A stretch of 64,000 bases of DNA, from positions 893,547-957,546 of the forward strand of contig NZ_LFMD02000007.1 of the NCBI RefSeq assembly GCF_015776785.2. Reading direction: 5' to 3'. Below the pieces are notes generated by a model, which ran no database searches, was not told where the DNA came from, and worked only from the letters and a program-made list of their open reading frames with translations. The translations under genes and the position numbers were made by a program. The DNA comes from Kitasatospora sp. SUK 42. Lineage in GTDB: Bacteria; Actinomycetota; Actinomycetes; Streptomycetales; Streptomycetaceae. This document shows, one piece after another, positions 35,522-43,356 of the stretch. Position 1 is the first letter of the stretch, and each line of letters starts with the position of its first letter.

Positions 35522-35543
35522 CTGTACATACCAGTAGGTACAG
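35522..35543 (-). promoter_or_regulatory. TetR operator palindrome
   Basis: The sequence CTGTAC-A-TAC-CA-GTA-G-GTACAG is a 22-bp palindrome with a single mismatched base pair and a 2-bp centre. It lies directly before the tetR start. Confidence 0.75.
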
Positions 35544-35801
35544 AGCGCCAGAGAGTATCCCCGGCAGCGGTCCGGGAGACCGGAACGCCTGAGGGCCGTG
35601 CGCCGCCCCCCGGCGGCCACGGCCCCTCGCCCGTTCGTCATCCCCCGCCCCACCGGGCGGCATTCCGCCCCGACCGGTGGCGCGCGTCACGTCACGTACG
35701 GTCGCGGGCGTCACACCGGACGGGGGGTGCGCGGCGCGTTGCGCGGGCGGGCGGGGCGGGGACCGTCGCGCGGACCGGACGTCGCCCCGCGCCGCCCGCC
35801 G

Positions 35802-36821
35802 TCAGGGCAGTTCGCGCCGGATCACCGGGGCCACCTCGCCCGCGAACAGCTCCAGTTGCTCCCGCTGCGCGCCCTCGGTCAGCGCGTCCACGCCGATGCC
35901 GACCACCTCGTTGCCGAAGGCCTCGTGGTAGCGGTGGATCTTCTCGATCACCTGCTGCGGGCTGCCCACCAGTGCCGAACCGTGCTCCAGCGCGTCCTCC
36001 AGAGAATTGAACGGCGAGTTGTTGTGCCGACCGGCCGCCGAGTTGAACATTTCGTTCCAGTAAGGGCGGTAGCCCTCGACGGCGTCCTGCGAGCGTCTGG
36101 CGACGTACAGCCCGCCAAAGCCCGCGCCCACCCGGGCCTCCTTCGGGTCGTGCCCGTAGTGCTCCCAGCGCTCGCGGTAGTGCTCGACCAGGGCCTGGTA
36201 CTTGGCCAGCGGGTGGAAGGAGTTGGCGGAGAACAGCGGATCACCGTAACGGGCCGCGAGATCGGTGGACTGGACACTGGTCGCGCTGCCGTGCCAGACC
36301 GGGATCGGATCCTGGAGCGGGCGCGGCGAGACGGTGGCCTCCTTGAGCGGCGGGCGGGTCGAGCCCTCCCAGGTCACCTTCTCCTCCCGCCAAAGGCGGC
36401 GCAGCAGCGCGTAGTTCTCGGCGAGCGCGTCCCACTGGCGCTCCTCGGGAAGGCCGAACAGGCCGAAGTGGCGCGGATCGTTACCCTTGCCGACGATCAA
36501 CTCGACCCGACCGCCGGAGAGTTGGTCCAGCATCGCGTAGTCCTCGGCGACCCGGACGGGGTCGAGGATGCTGAGCACCGTCACGGTGGTGAACAGCCGG
36601 ATGGCCGAGGTGCGGACGGCGATCGCGCTGAGCAGGACGGGCGGCGCCGGGGAGATGAACGGCTCGCCGTGGCGCTCCCCCACCCCGTAGCCGTCGTAAC
36701 CGAGTTGTTCGGCGAGGACGGCCTGGTCGATCACGCTGTGGAGCTTCTGCTGCGGGGTCCGCCGCACACCGGTGACGGGGTCGGGGCCGTTGGCGACGAG
36801 GGACGAGACGGTGAACCGCAC
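35802..36821 (-). CDS. LLM class flavin-dependent monooxygenase
   Basis: The 339-aa protein belongs to the bacterial luciferase-like group. It shows LAEQLGYDGYGVGERHGEPF, LDPVRVAEDYAMLDQLSGGRVELIVGKGN, IPVWHGSATS and the GSPQQVIEKI closing motif. It would use reduced flavin and oxygen to attack a small substrate. The GTG has AAGGAG seven bases upstream. It is preceded at 37016-37084 by a leader ORF with three cysteine codons and a hairpin, so it is probably linked to sulfur supply. A sulfonate or thioether substrate is a reasonable guess only. Confidence 0.85.
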   Translation of the reverse strand: MRFTVSSLVANGPDPVTGVRRTPQQKLHSVIDQAVLAEQLGYDGYGVGERHGEPFISPAPPVLLSAIAVRTSAIRLFTTVTVLSILDPVRVAEDYAMLDQLSGGRVELIVGKGNDPRHFGLFGLPEERQWDALAENYALLRRLWREEKVTWEGSTRPPLKEATVSPRPLQDPIPVWHGSATSVQSTDLAARYGDPLFSANSFHPLAKYQALVEHYRERWEHYGHDPKEARVGAGFGGLYVARRSQDAVEGYRPYWNEMFNSAAGRHNNSPFNSLEDALEHGSALVGSPQQVIEKIHRYHEAFGNEVVGIGVDALTEGAQREQLELFAGEVAPVIRRELP

Positions 36822-36985
36822 GGCGGTCTCCTTGGGGCGATCGAGAGGAAGGGGTCGGGGCGGGTCACTGACCGCTTCGAGCGCCGTGGAGGAGGCGGAG
36901 CCGGTCCCACGAGGGCACCGTGCGGTGCCGCGCTCGGACGGGCAGCACCGATGGGGAACGCGGGGCACTGGTCACCCGGTCACGG

Positions 36986-37004
36986 GCCGGGCGGATCGCC
37001 CGGC
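36986..37004 (-). terminator. Hairpin after the Cys leader (candidate attenuator)
   Basis: A perfect 8-bp stem, GCCGGGCG with CGCCCGGC, holds the 3-base loop GAT 12 bp past the stop of the leader ORF. It stands 165 bp before the monooxygenase start. Confidence 0.65.
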
Positions 37005-37015
37005 GGGGAGTGGCG

Positions 37016-37084
37016 TCAGCGCGCGGTGCTGCGGCGGTGGCGACAACAACAGCGGGGTACGACGGTCACGGTCAGGACTGCCAT
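37016..37084 (-). CDS. Cysteine-rich leader peptide (22 aa), candidate attenuator ORF
   Basis: The ATG at 37084, preceded by GTG and an AAGGGGG site, opens a 22-codon ORF that starts MAVLTV and contains three consecutive TGT codons at positions 12-14 (PRCCCRHRR). It ends with TGA before the strong hairpin at 36986-37004. The opening MxVLTV is shared with the leader at 47043-47108. Poly-Cys leader ORFs with attenuation by cysteine supply are known in mycobacteria, and this is the same layout. Its product is most likely without function, and translation itself is the signal. Confidence 0.7.
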   Translation of the reverse strand: MAVLTVTVVPRCCCRHRRSTAR

Positions 37085-37190
37085 CACGCCCCCTTCGCCT
37101 CGCACCCATACGCTCCTCCGCGAGGATAGGCAGTGGCCGGAAACGGGGCAAGGGCTTGATCGGGCGGGCCCTGCTGGCAAGATGTCCGGC

Positions 37191-38183
37191 ATGAGCTACC
37201 TCGCCGCGGATGACCGCTATGCCTCGATGACCTACCGGAAGGCCGGCCGCAGTGGCGTCCAGCTGCCCGCCGTCTCGCTCGGGCTCTGGCACAACTTCGG
37301 TGACGCCCAGCCGCTGGAGGTGCAGCGGGCCGTGCTGCGCCGGGCCTTCGACCGGGGCGTCACGCACTTCGACCTGGCGAACAACTACGGCCCGCCCTAC
37401 GGCAGCGCGGAGCGCAACTTCGGCTACCTCTTCGCGCAGGACTTCCGGCCGTACCGGGACGAGCTGTTCATCGCGAGCAAGGCCGGCTGGGACATGTGGC
37501 CCGGCCCGTACGGCAACGGCGGCAGCCGCAAGTACCTGCTGGCCAGCCTGGACCAGTCGCTGGAGCGGATGGGGCTGGACTACGTCGACGTCTTCTACTC
37601 GCACCGCTACGACCCGGACACCCCGATCGAGGAGACGATGGGGGCGCTGGACCGTGCGGTGCGCTCCGGCAAGGCGCTGTACGCGGCGATCTCCAACTAC
37701 CCGGCGGAGCAGCACCGGGAGGCGGTGGCGATCCTGCGCGAGCTGGGGACGCCGGTGCTGATGAACCAGTCGGTGTACTCGATCCTCAACCGGCACGTGG
37801 AGGAGGGCGGCGTGCTGGACGCGGTGGGCGACACCCAGACCAGCCTGATCGCCTACTCGCCGCTGGCCCAGGGGCTGTTGACGGACCGCTATCTCTCCGG
37901 GCAGGTGCCGGCCGGGTCGCGGATGTCGGTCGGGAAGTTCCTGACCGAGGAGACGCTGACCGAAGCGAAGCTGGAGCAGCTGCGGGCGCTGAACAAGGTC
38001 GCCGAGGGGCGCGGGCAGACCCTGGCGCAGCTGGCGCTGTGCTGGGTGCTGCGGGATCCTCGGGTGGTCTCGGTGATCATCGGCGCGAGCAGCGTGGCCC
38101 AGCTGGACCAGAACCTCGACGCCCTGGCGGGCGGGCCCCTGACGGAGGAGGAGCTGGCGGAGATCGACCGGCTGAGCCTCTGA
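37191..38183 (+). CDS. Aldo/keto reductase (YghZ/glyceraldehyde 3-phosphate reductase type)
   Basis: The 330-aa protein has the AKR catalytic set: FDLANNYGPPYGSAERNFG (Asp and Tyr), FIASKAGWDMWPGPYG (Lys) and DYVDVFYSHRYDP (His), plus the NADPH pocket GASSVAQLDQN. The stretch after KAG and the PYG insert are typical of the AKR14/YghZ group that reduces small aldehydes. It starts at 37191, with another in-frame ATG nine bases earlier, and may be leaderless. It is divergent from the monooxygenase gene and its Cys leader. Repeat copy E lies behind it. Confidence 0.9.
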   Translation: MSYLAADDRYASMTYRKAGRSGVQLPAVSLGLWHNFGDAQPLEVQRAVLRRAFDRGVTHFDLANNYGPPYGSAERNFGYLFAQDFRPYRDELFIASKAGWDMWPGPYGNGGSRKYLLASLDQSLERMGLDYVDVFYSHRYDPDTPIEETMGALDRAVRSGKALYAAISNYPAEQHREAVAILRELGTPVLMNQSVYSILNRHVEEGGVLDAVGDTQTSLIAYSPLAQGLLTDRYLSGQVPAGSRMSVGKFLTEETLTEAKLEQLRALNKVAEGRGQTLAQLALCWVLRDPRVVSVIIGASSVAQLDQNLDALAGGPLTEEELAEIDRLSL

Positions 38184-38230
38184 GCTTCTGAGGCGCTGAG
38201 CCCCTGAGGCTGGTTGACGGGCTCGTGAGT

Positions 38231-38356
38231 AACGGCCGACGGATGACAGCTGACAGATTTCGAAATCTGTCAGCTGTCATCTGTTCTCTGTTCCCCGTCA
38301 GCTGTTAGCTGTCGGCTGTTATCCGCCGGCTGTAGTCCGTCGGCTGTCAGCGACGG
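38231..38356. repeat. Heptad-array intergenic repeat, copy E, with a 40-bp palindrome
   Basis: A perfect 40-bp palindrome (38242-38261 and 38262-38281) is centred on TTCGAA. From 38273 six 14-bp units follow: GCTGTCATCTGTTC, TCTGTTCCCCGTCA, GCTGTTAGCTGTCG, GCTGTTATCCGCCG, GCTGTAGTCCGTCG and GCTGTCAGCGACGG. The last unit contains the stop codon of the SsuD-like gene. It lies between convergent genes. Confidence 0.9.
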
Positions 38357-39420
38357 ATGCCCAGCGCGGGCAGGACCGTTTCTGCAATCCGGTGGGCCTC
38401 CTCCAGCAGCGGGTTGCCGGAGAGGATGAAGGTGTCCACGCCCAGCGCCTCGAACTCCTGCAGCCGCTCGACCACCTGGGCGGTCGAACCGACCACCGCC
38501 GTCCCCGGGCCGGGGCGGAACAGGCTCATGCCCGGCCAGAGGTTCGGGTAGGCCTCCAGCTCCCGGGCCCGGGCCGGGACCTTCCCGCCGTGCTGGCGGA
38601 ACTGCCGCTGCCAGCCGACGCCGTCCTCCCCCTTGGTCTCCCCCAGCTGCCGGGCGTACGTCGCCTCACTGGTCACGTCGAGCAGCCGGTCGGCGGCGGC
38701 CCAGGCCTCGTCCTCGGTGTCGCGGACGATCAGGTGCAGCCGCAGCCCGATCCGCAGGGTCCGGCCGTGAGCCGCGGCGCGCTCGCGCACCAGGTCCAGC
38801 TTCTCCTTGAGCAGGTGCGGCGGCTCGCCCCAGGTCAGGTAGACGTCCACGTGCTGGGCCGCCATCTCGATGCCGGCCGCCGAACTGCCGCCGAACCAGA
38901 GCGGGATGCCGCCCTGCTGCACCGGGGTGAGCTCCCGCAGGCTCGCGCCCGCGTTCTTCAGATCGTAGAACTCGCCCTTGTGGTCGAAGACTTCACCAGC
39001 CGTGAGGCGCTTGACGATCGACCAGTACTCGGCGCTGAGCCGGTAGCGGTCGTCGTGCTCGACGTCCAGGCCGTACTCGCGCAGCTGCGCGGTGGAGCCG
39101 TTCACCACGTTGAAGCGCAGTCGGCCGCCGTGCAGGTGGTCGAAGCTGAGCGCCATCTTGGCCAGCAGGGTGGGTGAGACCAGCCCGGGGTGCACGGCCA
39201 GCAGCGGCTTGAACGCCGGAGTGGTGGCGGCGGCGAGGGCGCTGCCGAGCGTCCAGACGTCGTGGAGGTCGGTCGCGAGCAGGGCGCCGGTGTAGCCCAG
39301 GCGCTCGACGCTGCCGGCGAGTTGCTGAAGGTAGCGCAGGTCCACCGGGCGGCGGCCGGCCGGCTCCCAGGGGTAGTGACCCTCGCGCGGGATGATGTAC
39401 CAGAGGACTTCGGAGGCCAC
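38347..39420 (-). CDS. ssuD: Alkanesulfonate monooxygenase-like flavin enzyme
   Basis: The 357-aa protein matches the SsuD family: LLAVHPGLVSPTLLAKMALS, RLRFNVVNGS, IPLWFGGSSAAGIEMAAQHVDVYL followed by TWGEPPHLLKEK, and ILSGNPLLEEAHRIAETVLP. SsuD enzymes use FMNH2 and oxygen to release sulfite from sulfonates. It is the last gene of a six-gene sulfur operon and starts with GTG three bases after the previous stop, with AAGGAG inside that gene. No flavin reductase (SsuE) is in the window. The C terminus ends in a repeat-copy E unit. Confidence 0.87.
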   Translation of the reverse strand: MASEVLWYIIPREGHYPWEPAGRRPVDLRYLQQLAGSVERLGYTGALLATDLHDVWTLGSALAAATTPAFKPLLAVHPGLVSPTLLAKMALSFDHLHGGRLRFNVVNGSTAQLREYGLDVEHDDRYRLSAEYWSIVKRLTAGEVFDHKGEFYDLKNAGASLRELTPVQQGGIPLWFGGSSAAGIEMAAQHVDVYLTWGEPPHLLKEKLDLVRERAAAHGRTLRIGLRLHLIVRDTEDEAWAAADRLLDVTSEATYARQLGETKGEDGVGWQRQFRQHGGKVPARARELEAYPNLWPGMSLFRPGPGTAVVGSTAQVVERLQEFEALGVDTFILSGNPLLEEAHRIAETVLPALGIRR

Positions 39421-39423
39421 GGC

Positions 39424-40329
39424 TCAGCTCTCCTTCGCGAGCGCGGCCGCCACCGGGGCCTCCAGGGCGGGCAGGTGGGCGTCGGCGACGGTCAGCGTGC
39501 GGTCGATGAACCCGACTCCGTGGAAGATGTCCGCGGCCTCCTGCTGCTCGGCGATGAACCCGGCGGTGGCCGGCTCCAGCCGCCAGGGAAGTGCGGCGAG
39601 GGCGGTCCGCCAGTCGGTGGCCGTACCGCCCAGCTCCCCGGACGCGATCGCGGCGGCCTCGGCCGGGTGGGCGGCCGCCCAGGCGTCCGCCCGGCGCAGT
39701 GCGGTGGCGATCGCGGCGACCACCTCGGGGCGCGCGGTCGCGAACTCTCGGCGGGTGAAGAACACCGAGCGGTCGGTGATCACGTCGCCGGTGCGGATCA
39801 GCTCGCGGAACTCCCCGGTGCGGCGGGCGGCGGCGAGCTCCGCCCCCTGGGCGATCCAGCCCGCGATCTCGCCGTCGCGCAGCCGCTGCGCCTGGTCCTC
39901 CCCCGCCGCCGGACGCGCCGGGATGACGTCCTCGCCGTACGAGAGCCCCTGCGCGTGCAGGGCCTTGGCGAGCAGGTGGGTCTGCCAGGAGCCGACGGCG
40001 AGGACGACGGTACCGCCCTTGAGGTCCTCGACCGTACGGACCGGTCCGGCGTCCAGCACCAGCAGCGCGCCGTGGTCGGGGCGGGGTGCGGAGACCGCCG
40101 CGTACACCAGGTCGTGGCCGGCCGCCTGGGCGGTGATCGGCGGGGTGGAGCCGGTGCCGCCGAAGTCGATGGTGCCGTCGGCGAGCAGGTCGCCGGTGCG
40201 GGTGCCGTCGGTGTAGTGGTGGAATGCTCCGGTCTCGCCGAGCGGGGCCAACTCCTCGTCCAGGTAGGGCAGCCGGGCGAGGTAGTAGAGCGAGGGGTTG
40301 CTGGCGTGGACGCCGAGGGTGACGGTCAT
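39424..40329 (-). CDS. SsuA-like substrate-binding-fold protein without signal peptide
   Basis: The 301-aa protein resembles sulfonate-binding SsuA: TDGTRTGDLLADGTIDFGGT followed by GSTPPITAQAAGHDLVYAAV and VRTVEDLKGGTVVLAVGSWQTHLLAKAL. It begins directly with the first strand of the binding fold (MTVTLGVHASNPSLYYL) and has neither signal peptide nor lipobox, so it should stay in the cytosol. GGAG lies nine bases before the ATG. Its place between the ATPase and the SsuD-like monooxygenase suggests a role as a sensor, carrier or enzyme on the sulfur compound rather than in uptake. Confidence 0.75.
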   Translation of the reverse strand: MTVTLGVHASNPSLYYLARLPYLDEELAPLGETGAFHHYTDGTRTGDLLADGTIDFGGTGSTPPITAQAAGHDLVYAAVSAPRPDHGALLVLDAGPVRTVEDLKGGTVVLAVGSWQTHLLAKALHAQGLSYGEDVIPARPAAGEDQAQRLRDGEIAGWIAQGAELAAARRTGEFRELIRTGDVITDRSVFFTRREFATARPEVVAAIATALRRADAWAAAHPAEAAAIASGELGGTATDWRTALAALPWRLEPATAGFIAEQQEAADIFHGVGFIDRTLTVADAHLPALEAPVAAALAKES

Positions 40330-40395
40330 CTGTTCAACTCCGGTGGTGCGGGGGTGGTTTTCGTCGGATTCGGGCAACACGGGGGGCGAGGGTGC

Positions 40396-41190
40396 TCAGT
40401 GGACGCCGAGGTCGGCGAGCAGGTTCCGGCGCAGCTCGGCGAAGGCCGGGTCCGCGGGATCGCGGGGGTGGTCGACGCCGACCACCTCGTCCCGGACCAG
40501 CAGGCCGTCCCGCAGCACGGCGACGCGGTCGGCGAGCCGGACGGCCTCGTCCACGTCGTGGGTGACCAGCAGGACGGCCGGGCGGTGGCGGCGGACCAGG
40601 TCGCCGACCAGGTTCTGCATGCGCAGCCGGGTGAGTGCGTCCAGGGCGGCGAACGGTTCGTCCAGCAGCAGGAGTTGCGGCTCGCGGACGAGCGCCCTGG
40701 CGAGCGCGACGCGCTGCGCCTCGCCGCCCGACAGGGTGGCCGGCCAGGCGTCGGCGTGCCGTTCCAGGCCGACCTCGGCGAGCGCCTTCAGCCCGGTCTC
40801 CCGGGTCGTGGCGCCGCGCGGCAGGCCGACCGTGACATTGGCCAACACCCGCTTGGACGGCACGAGTCGGGGCTCCTGGAAGACCACCGTACGGACCGGG
40901 GGGACGAGGACGGTGCCCTCGTCGGCCTGGTCCAGCGCGCCGAGGATGCGCAGCAGGGTGGTCTTGCCGGTGCCGCTGGCGCCGAGCAGGGCGACGAACT
41001 CGCCCCGGGCGATGGAGAGGTCGACGCCGTCGAGGACGGCCCGGCTGCCGAACACCCGGCGTAGGCCGCGCAGATGGACGGCGGGGACGGTGGCCGTGGC
41101 GGCGACGGCGTCGGTGGTGGGCGTCGCGGTCGTGGCGGGCGTCGTGCCGGCGGAGGGCGTCCCGGTCGTGGCGGGCGTCGCGGTGGTCAT
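40396..41190 (-). CDS. ssuB: Sulfonate ABC transporter ATPase
   Basis: The 264-aa ATPase has Walker A GASGTGKTT, the Q-loop FQEPRLVPSKRV, the signature LSGGEAQRVALARAL and Walker B LLLLDEPFAALD, with the H-loop in LVTHDVDEAV. The Q-loop PRLVPSK form is typical of SsuB-type transporters. The first 35 residues are a Thr/Pro/Ala repeat tail not usual in the family, coded by a GC-rich direct repeat (about 41090-41180). Its ATG overlaps the stop of ssuC (ATGA). Confidence 0.93.
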   Translation of the reverse strand: MTTATPATTGTPSAGTTPATTATPTTDAVAATATVPAVHLRGLRRVFGSRAVLDGVDLSIARGEFVALLGASGTGKTTLLRILGALDQADEGTVLVPPVRTVVFQEPRLVPSKRVLANVTVGLPRGATTRETGLKALAEVGLERHADAWPATLSGGEAQRVALARALVREPQLLLLDEPFAALDALTRLRMQNLVGDLVRRHRPAVLLVTHDVDEAVRLADRVAVLRDGLLVRDEVVGVDHPRDPADPAFAELRRNLLADLGVH

Positions 41191-42053
41191 CGGGCGGCTC
41201 CCTGGACGGCCTGACGCCAAGGCATCAGCAGGCGCTCCAGGACTCGGACGATGCCGTCGGCGGTGAGGCCGAGCAGTCCGTAGATCAGGATGCAGACGGC
41301 GAGGACGTCGGTGCGCGAGTAGTTCTGCGCCTGGGCCATCAAGTAGCCGATCCCCTCGGTGGAGTTGATCTCCTCGGCGGCGATCAGGGCGATCACGCTG
41401 AGGGTCATGGACAGCCGCAGTCCGGACAGCAGCGAGGGCAGTGCTCCGGGCAGTACGACCGTGCGCACGATCGCCCAGCGGCCGAGTCCGAAGCTGTGCA
41501 TCGCCTCGACCAGCTTGCGGTCGGTGTTGCGGACTCCGCCGGAGGCCGAGACGTACATCGGGAAGCTGGTGGCCACACCGATCAGGGCGACCTTCGCGGT
41601 CTCGGTGATGCCGAACCACACCATGAACAGCGGGACGAGCGCCAGGAAGGGCACGGTGCGCAGGACCTGGATCGCCGAGTCGAGCAGTTCCTCGCCGAGT
41701 CGGGTGAAACCCGTGACCACGCCGAGCACCAGGCCGGTGGTGGCGCCGAAGAGCAGGCCCAGCCCGGCCCGGGTGAGCGAGACGGTGAGGGCGTCGGCCA
41801 GCTGGCCGTTGCCCCACAACTCGCCGACGGCCTCGGCGACCTGGGCGGGCGAGGCGAGCACGTCCTGGGTGAGTGCGCCGGTGGCGGAGGCGAGTGCCCA
41901 GCCGCCGAGCAGGGCCAGCGGGCCGAGGGTCCGCAGGACGACCGCGAGGGCGCGCGGCCGGGGCCTGCGGCGTTTGGTGCGCGGGGCCACCAGGCCCGCG
42001 TCGAGGGCGGCCCGGGTGTCCTCGGAGGCGATGTCCGGTGCTGCCGTGGTCAC
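41187..42053 (-). CDS. ssuC: Sulfonate ABC transporter permease
   Basis: The 288-aa membrane protein has six predicted helices and the inner-membrane EAA loop SFGLGRWAIVRTVVLPGALPSLLSGLRLS (about residues 190-218), shortened here to the key GLGRWAIVRTVVLPGALP region. It forms the channel with SsuB. It begins with GTG overlapping the ssuA stop (GTGA) and is itself overlapped by ssuB, so the three transport genes are translationally coupled. Confidence 0.92.
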   Translation of the reverse strand: MTTAAPDIASEDTRAALDAGLVAPRTKRRRPRPRALAVVLRTLGPLALLGGWALASATGALTQDVLASPAQVAEAVGELWGNGQLADALTVSLTRAGLGLLFGATTGLVLGVVTGFTRLGEELLDSAIQVLRTVPFLALVPLFMVWFGITETAKVALIGVATSFPMYVSASGGVRNTDRKLVEAMHSFGLGRWAIVRTVVLPGALPSLLSGLRLSMTLSVIALIAAEEINSTEGIGYLMAQAQNYSRTDVLAVCILIYGLLGLTADGIVRVLERLLMPWRQAVQGAAR

Positions 42054-43078
42054 TTGGAACCGCCTGCGAGCGTGTTGATGTCGATCAGGTACGGCTTGAC
42101 GTCGACCAGCTGCTTGGTGACCTTCTGGTCGGCGAAGAACTGAGCGACCGTCCCGAAGCGGGTGATGTCGGACTCGGCGATGGCGTCGGCCGCGGCACCC
42201 TGCCGGCTGACGTTCACCGCGATGTCCTTCTCGGCGGGGGTGACGGCGGTCGGGCCGGAGTCGGTGAAGACGTTGAGGTAGGCGGCCGGGTCGGCCTTCT
42301 CCTGCAGACCGTTCTCGCGCAGGTAGGTGTAGAAGGCCTTGACCACCTCGGGGTGCTTGTCGGCGAAGCCGTTGCGCACCGCCCAGACCGCGTAGTTGTC
42401 GGAGCCGATCGCCTTGCCGTCGACGAGGAAGTGGGCGCCGGCGTTGGCGATGGTCGGCGTGGAGAAGGTGTTCCAGGTCGCCCAGGCGTCCACCTGGCCG
42501 GAGTTGAAGACGCCGGAGGTCTGGTCGGCGCGCAGGTAGACCCGTTCGACCTTGTCGGCCGGGACACCGCTCTTCTCCAGCGCCTTGAGGAGCAGGTACT
42601 CGCTGGTGCCGCCCTGGGAGACGGCGACCTTCTTGCCGACCAGGTCCTGCACGGTCTTGATGGGCGAGTCGTTCTTGACCAGGATCCCCTCGCCGACGCC
42701 GTCGGGCGCGGTCTGGGCGAACAGCTTGAAGCCGGGCTTCTGGGCGAGCGCGGCGACGGCCGAGGTGATCGATCCCTGGGCGACGTCGAGCTGGTCGGCG
42801 GACAGCGCCTGGGCGGCGGGGGCGAAGGGGCCGGCGCTCCCGGTCCAGGCCACCTTGGCGTGGACGGCGGCGAGGGCCTTGTCCAGGGAGCCGTCCTTCT
42901 TGCCGCGGGCGAGGAATCCGTTGTTGCCGGGGTCGGGCAGGCGGAGCACCACGTCGGCCTTGCCACCGGCCCCGCCGTCGGCGGAGGCCTTGGCCCCGTC
43001 GGCGGACGAGCCGCAGGCGGCCAGGGCGGTGGAGGCGAGCAGCGCGGTGGCGGCGAGGGCGAGGCGGGGGGTGTTCAC
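42050..43078 (-). CDS. ssuA: Sulfonate-binding lipoprotein of the ABC transporter
   Basis: The 342-aa lipoprotein has a signal sequence with the lipobox ASTALAAC (Cys22) and the periplasmic-binding-like fold of SsuA: GNNGFLARGKKDGSLDKAL, ALSADQLDVAQGSITSAVAAL, PIKTVQDLVGKKVAVSQGG and VDAWATWNTFS. It should capture sulfonates or aromatic sulfur acids outside the cell for SsuCB. The GTG has GGAG eight bases upstream. It is separated from the upstream desulfinase gene by a 278-bp gap that holds repeat copy F. Confidence 0.92.
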   Translation of the reverse strand: MNTPRLALAATALLASTALAACGSSADGAKASADGGAGGKADVVLRLPDPGNNGFLARGKKDGSLDKALAAVHAKVAWTGSAGPFAPAAQALSADQLDVAQGSITSAVAALAQKPGFKLFAQTAPDGVGEGILVKNDSPIKTVQDLVGKKVAVSQGGTSEYLLLKALEKSGVPADKVERVYLRADQTSGVFNSGQVDAWATWNTFSTPTIANAGAHFLVDGKAIGSDNYAVWAVRNGFADKHPEVVKAFYTYLRENGLQEKADPAAYLNVFTDSGPTAVTPAEKDIAVNVSRQGAAADAIAESDITRFGTVAQFFADQKVTKQLVDVKPYLIDINTLAGGSK

Positions 43079-43096
43079 GGGGGTCTCCAAACGGGC

Positions 43097-43264
43097 GACA
43101 GATGACGACTGACAGCTGACAACTTTCGAAATCTGTTCGCTGAACTCTGTTCGATGAAAGTTGTCTGCTGAAAGCTGTTCGCTGAAGGCTGTTCGCCGAA
43201 AGTTGTTCGCTGAAATCTGTCGACTGACATCTGTCCGTTGTGATCTGTCAGCCGGTCGCGGTCA
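43097..43264. repeat. Heptad-array intergenic repeat, copy F (inside an operon)
   Basis: After a palindromic core around TTTCGAAATCTGTTC, nine 14-bp units follow without a break from 43139 to 43264: GCTGAACTCTGTTC, GATGAAAGTTGTCT, GCTGAAAGCTGTTC, GCTGAAGGCTGTTC, GCCGAAAGTTGTTC, GCTGAAATCTGTCG, ACTGACATCTGTCC, GTTGTGATCTGTCA and GCCGGTCGCGGTCA. Then come three GC-rich 9-mers near CAGGCCGGT (43298-43324). The copy separates the DszB-like gene from ssuA. Confidence 0.9.
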
Positions 43265-43356
43265 GGCCGCAGAAGCAGCAGGGAAAGCCGGGCCGGCCAG
43301 GCCTGTCAGGCCGGTCAGGCCGGTCGGGAGCGACCCGATCCCGCAGGTGCGGGTGC

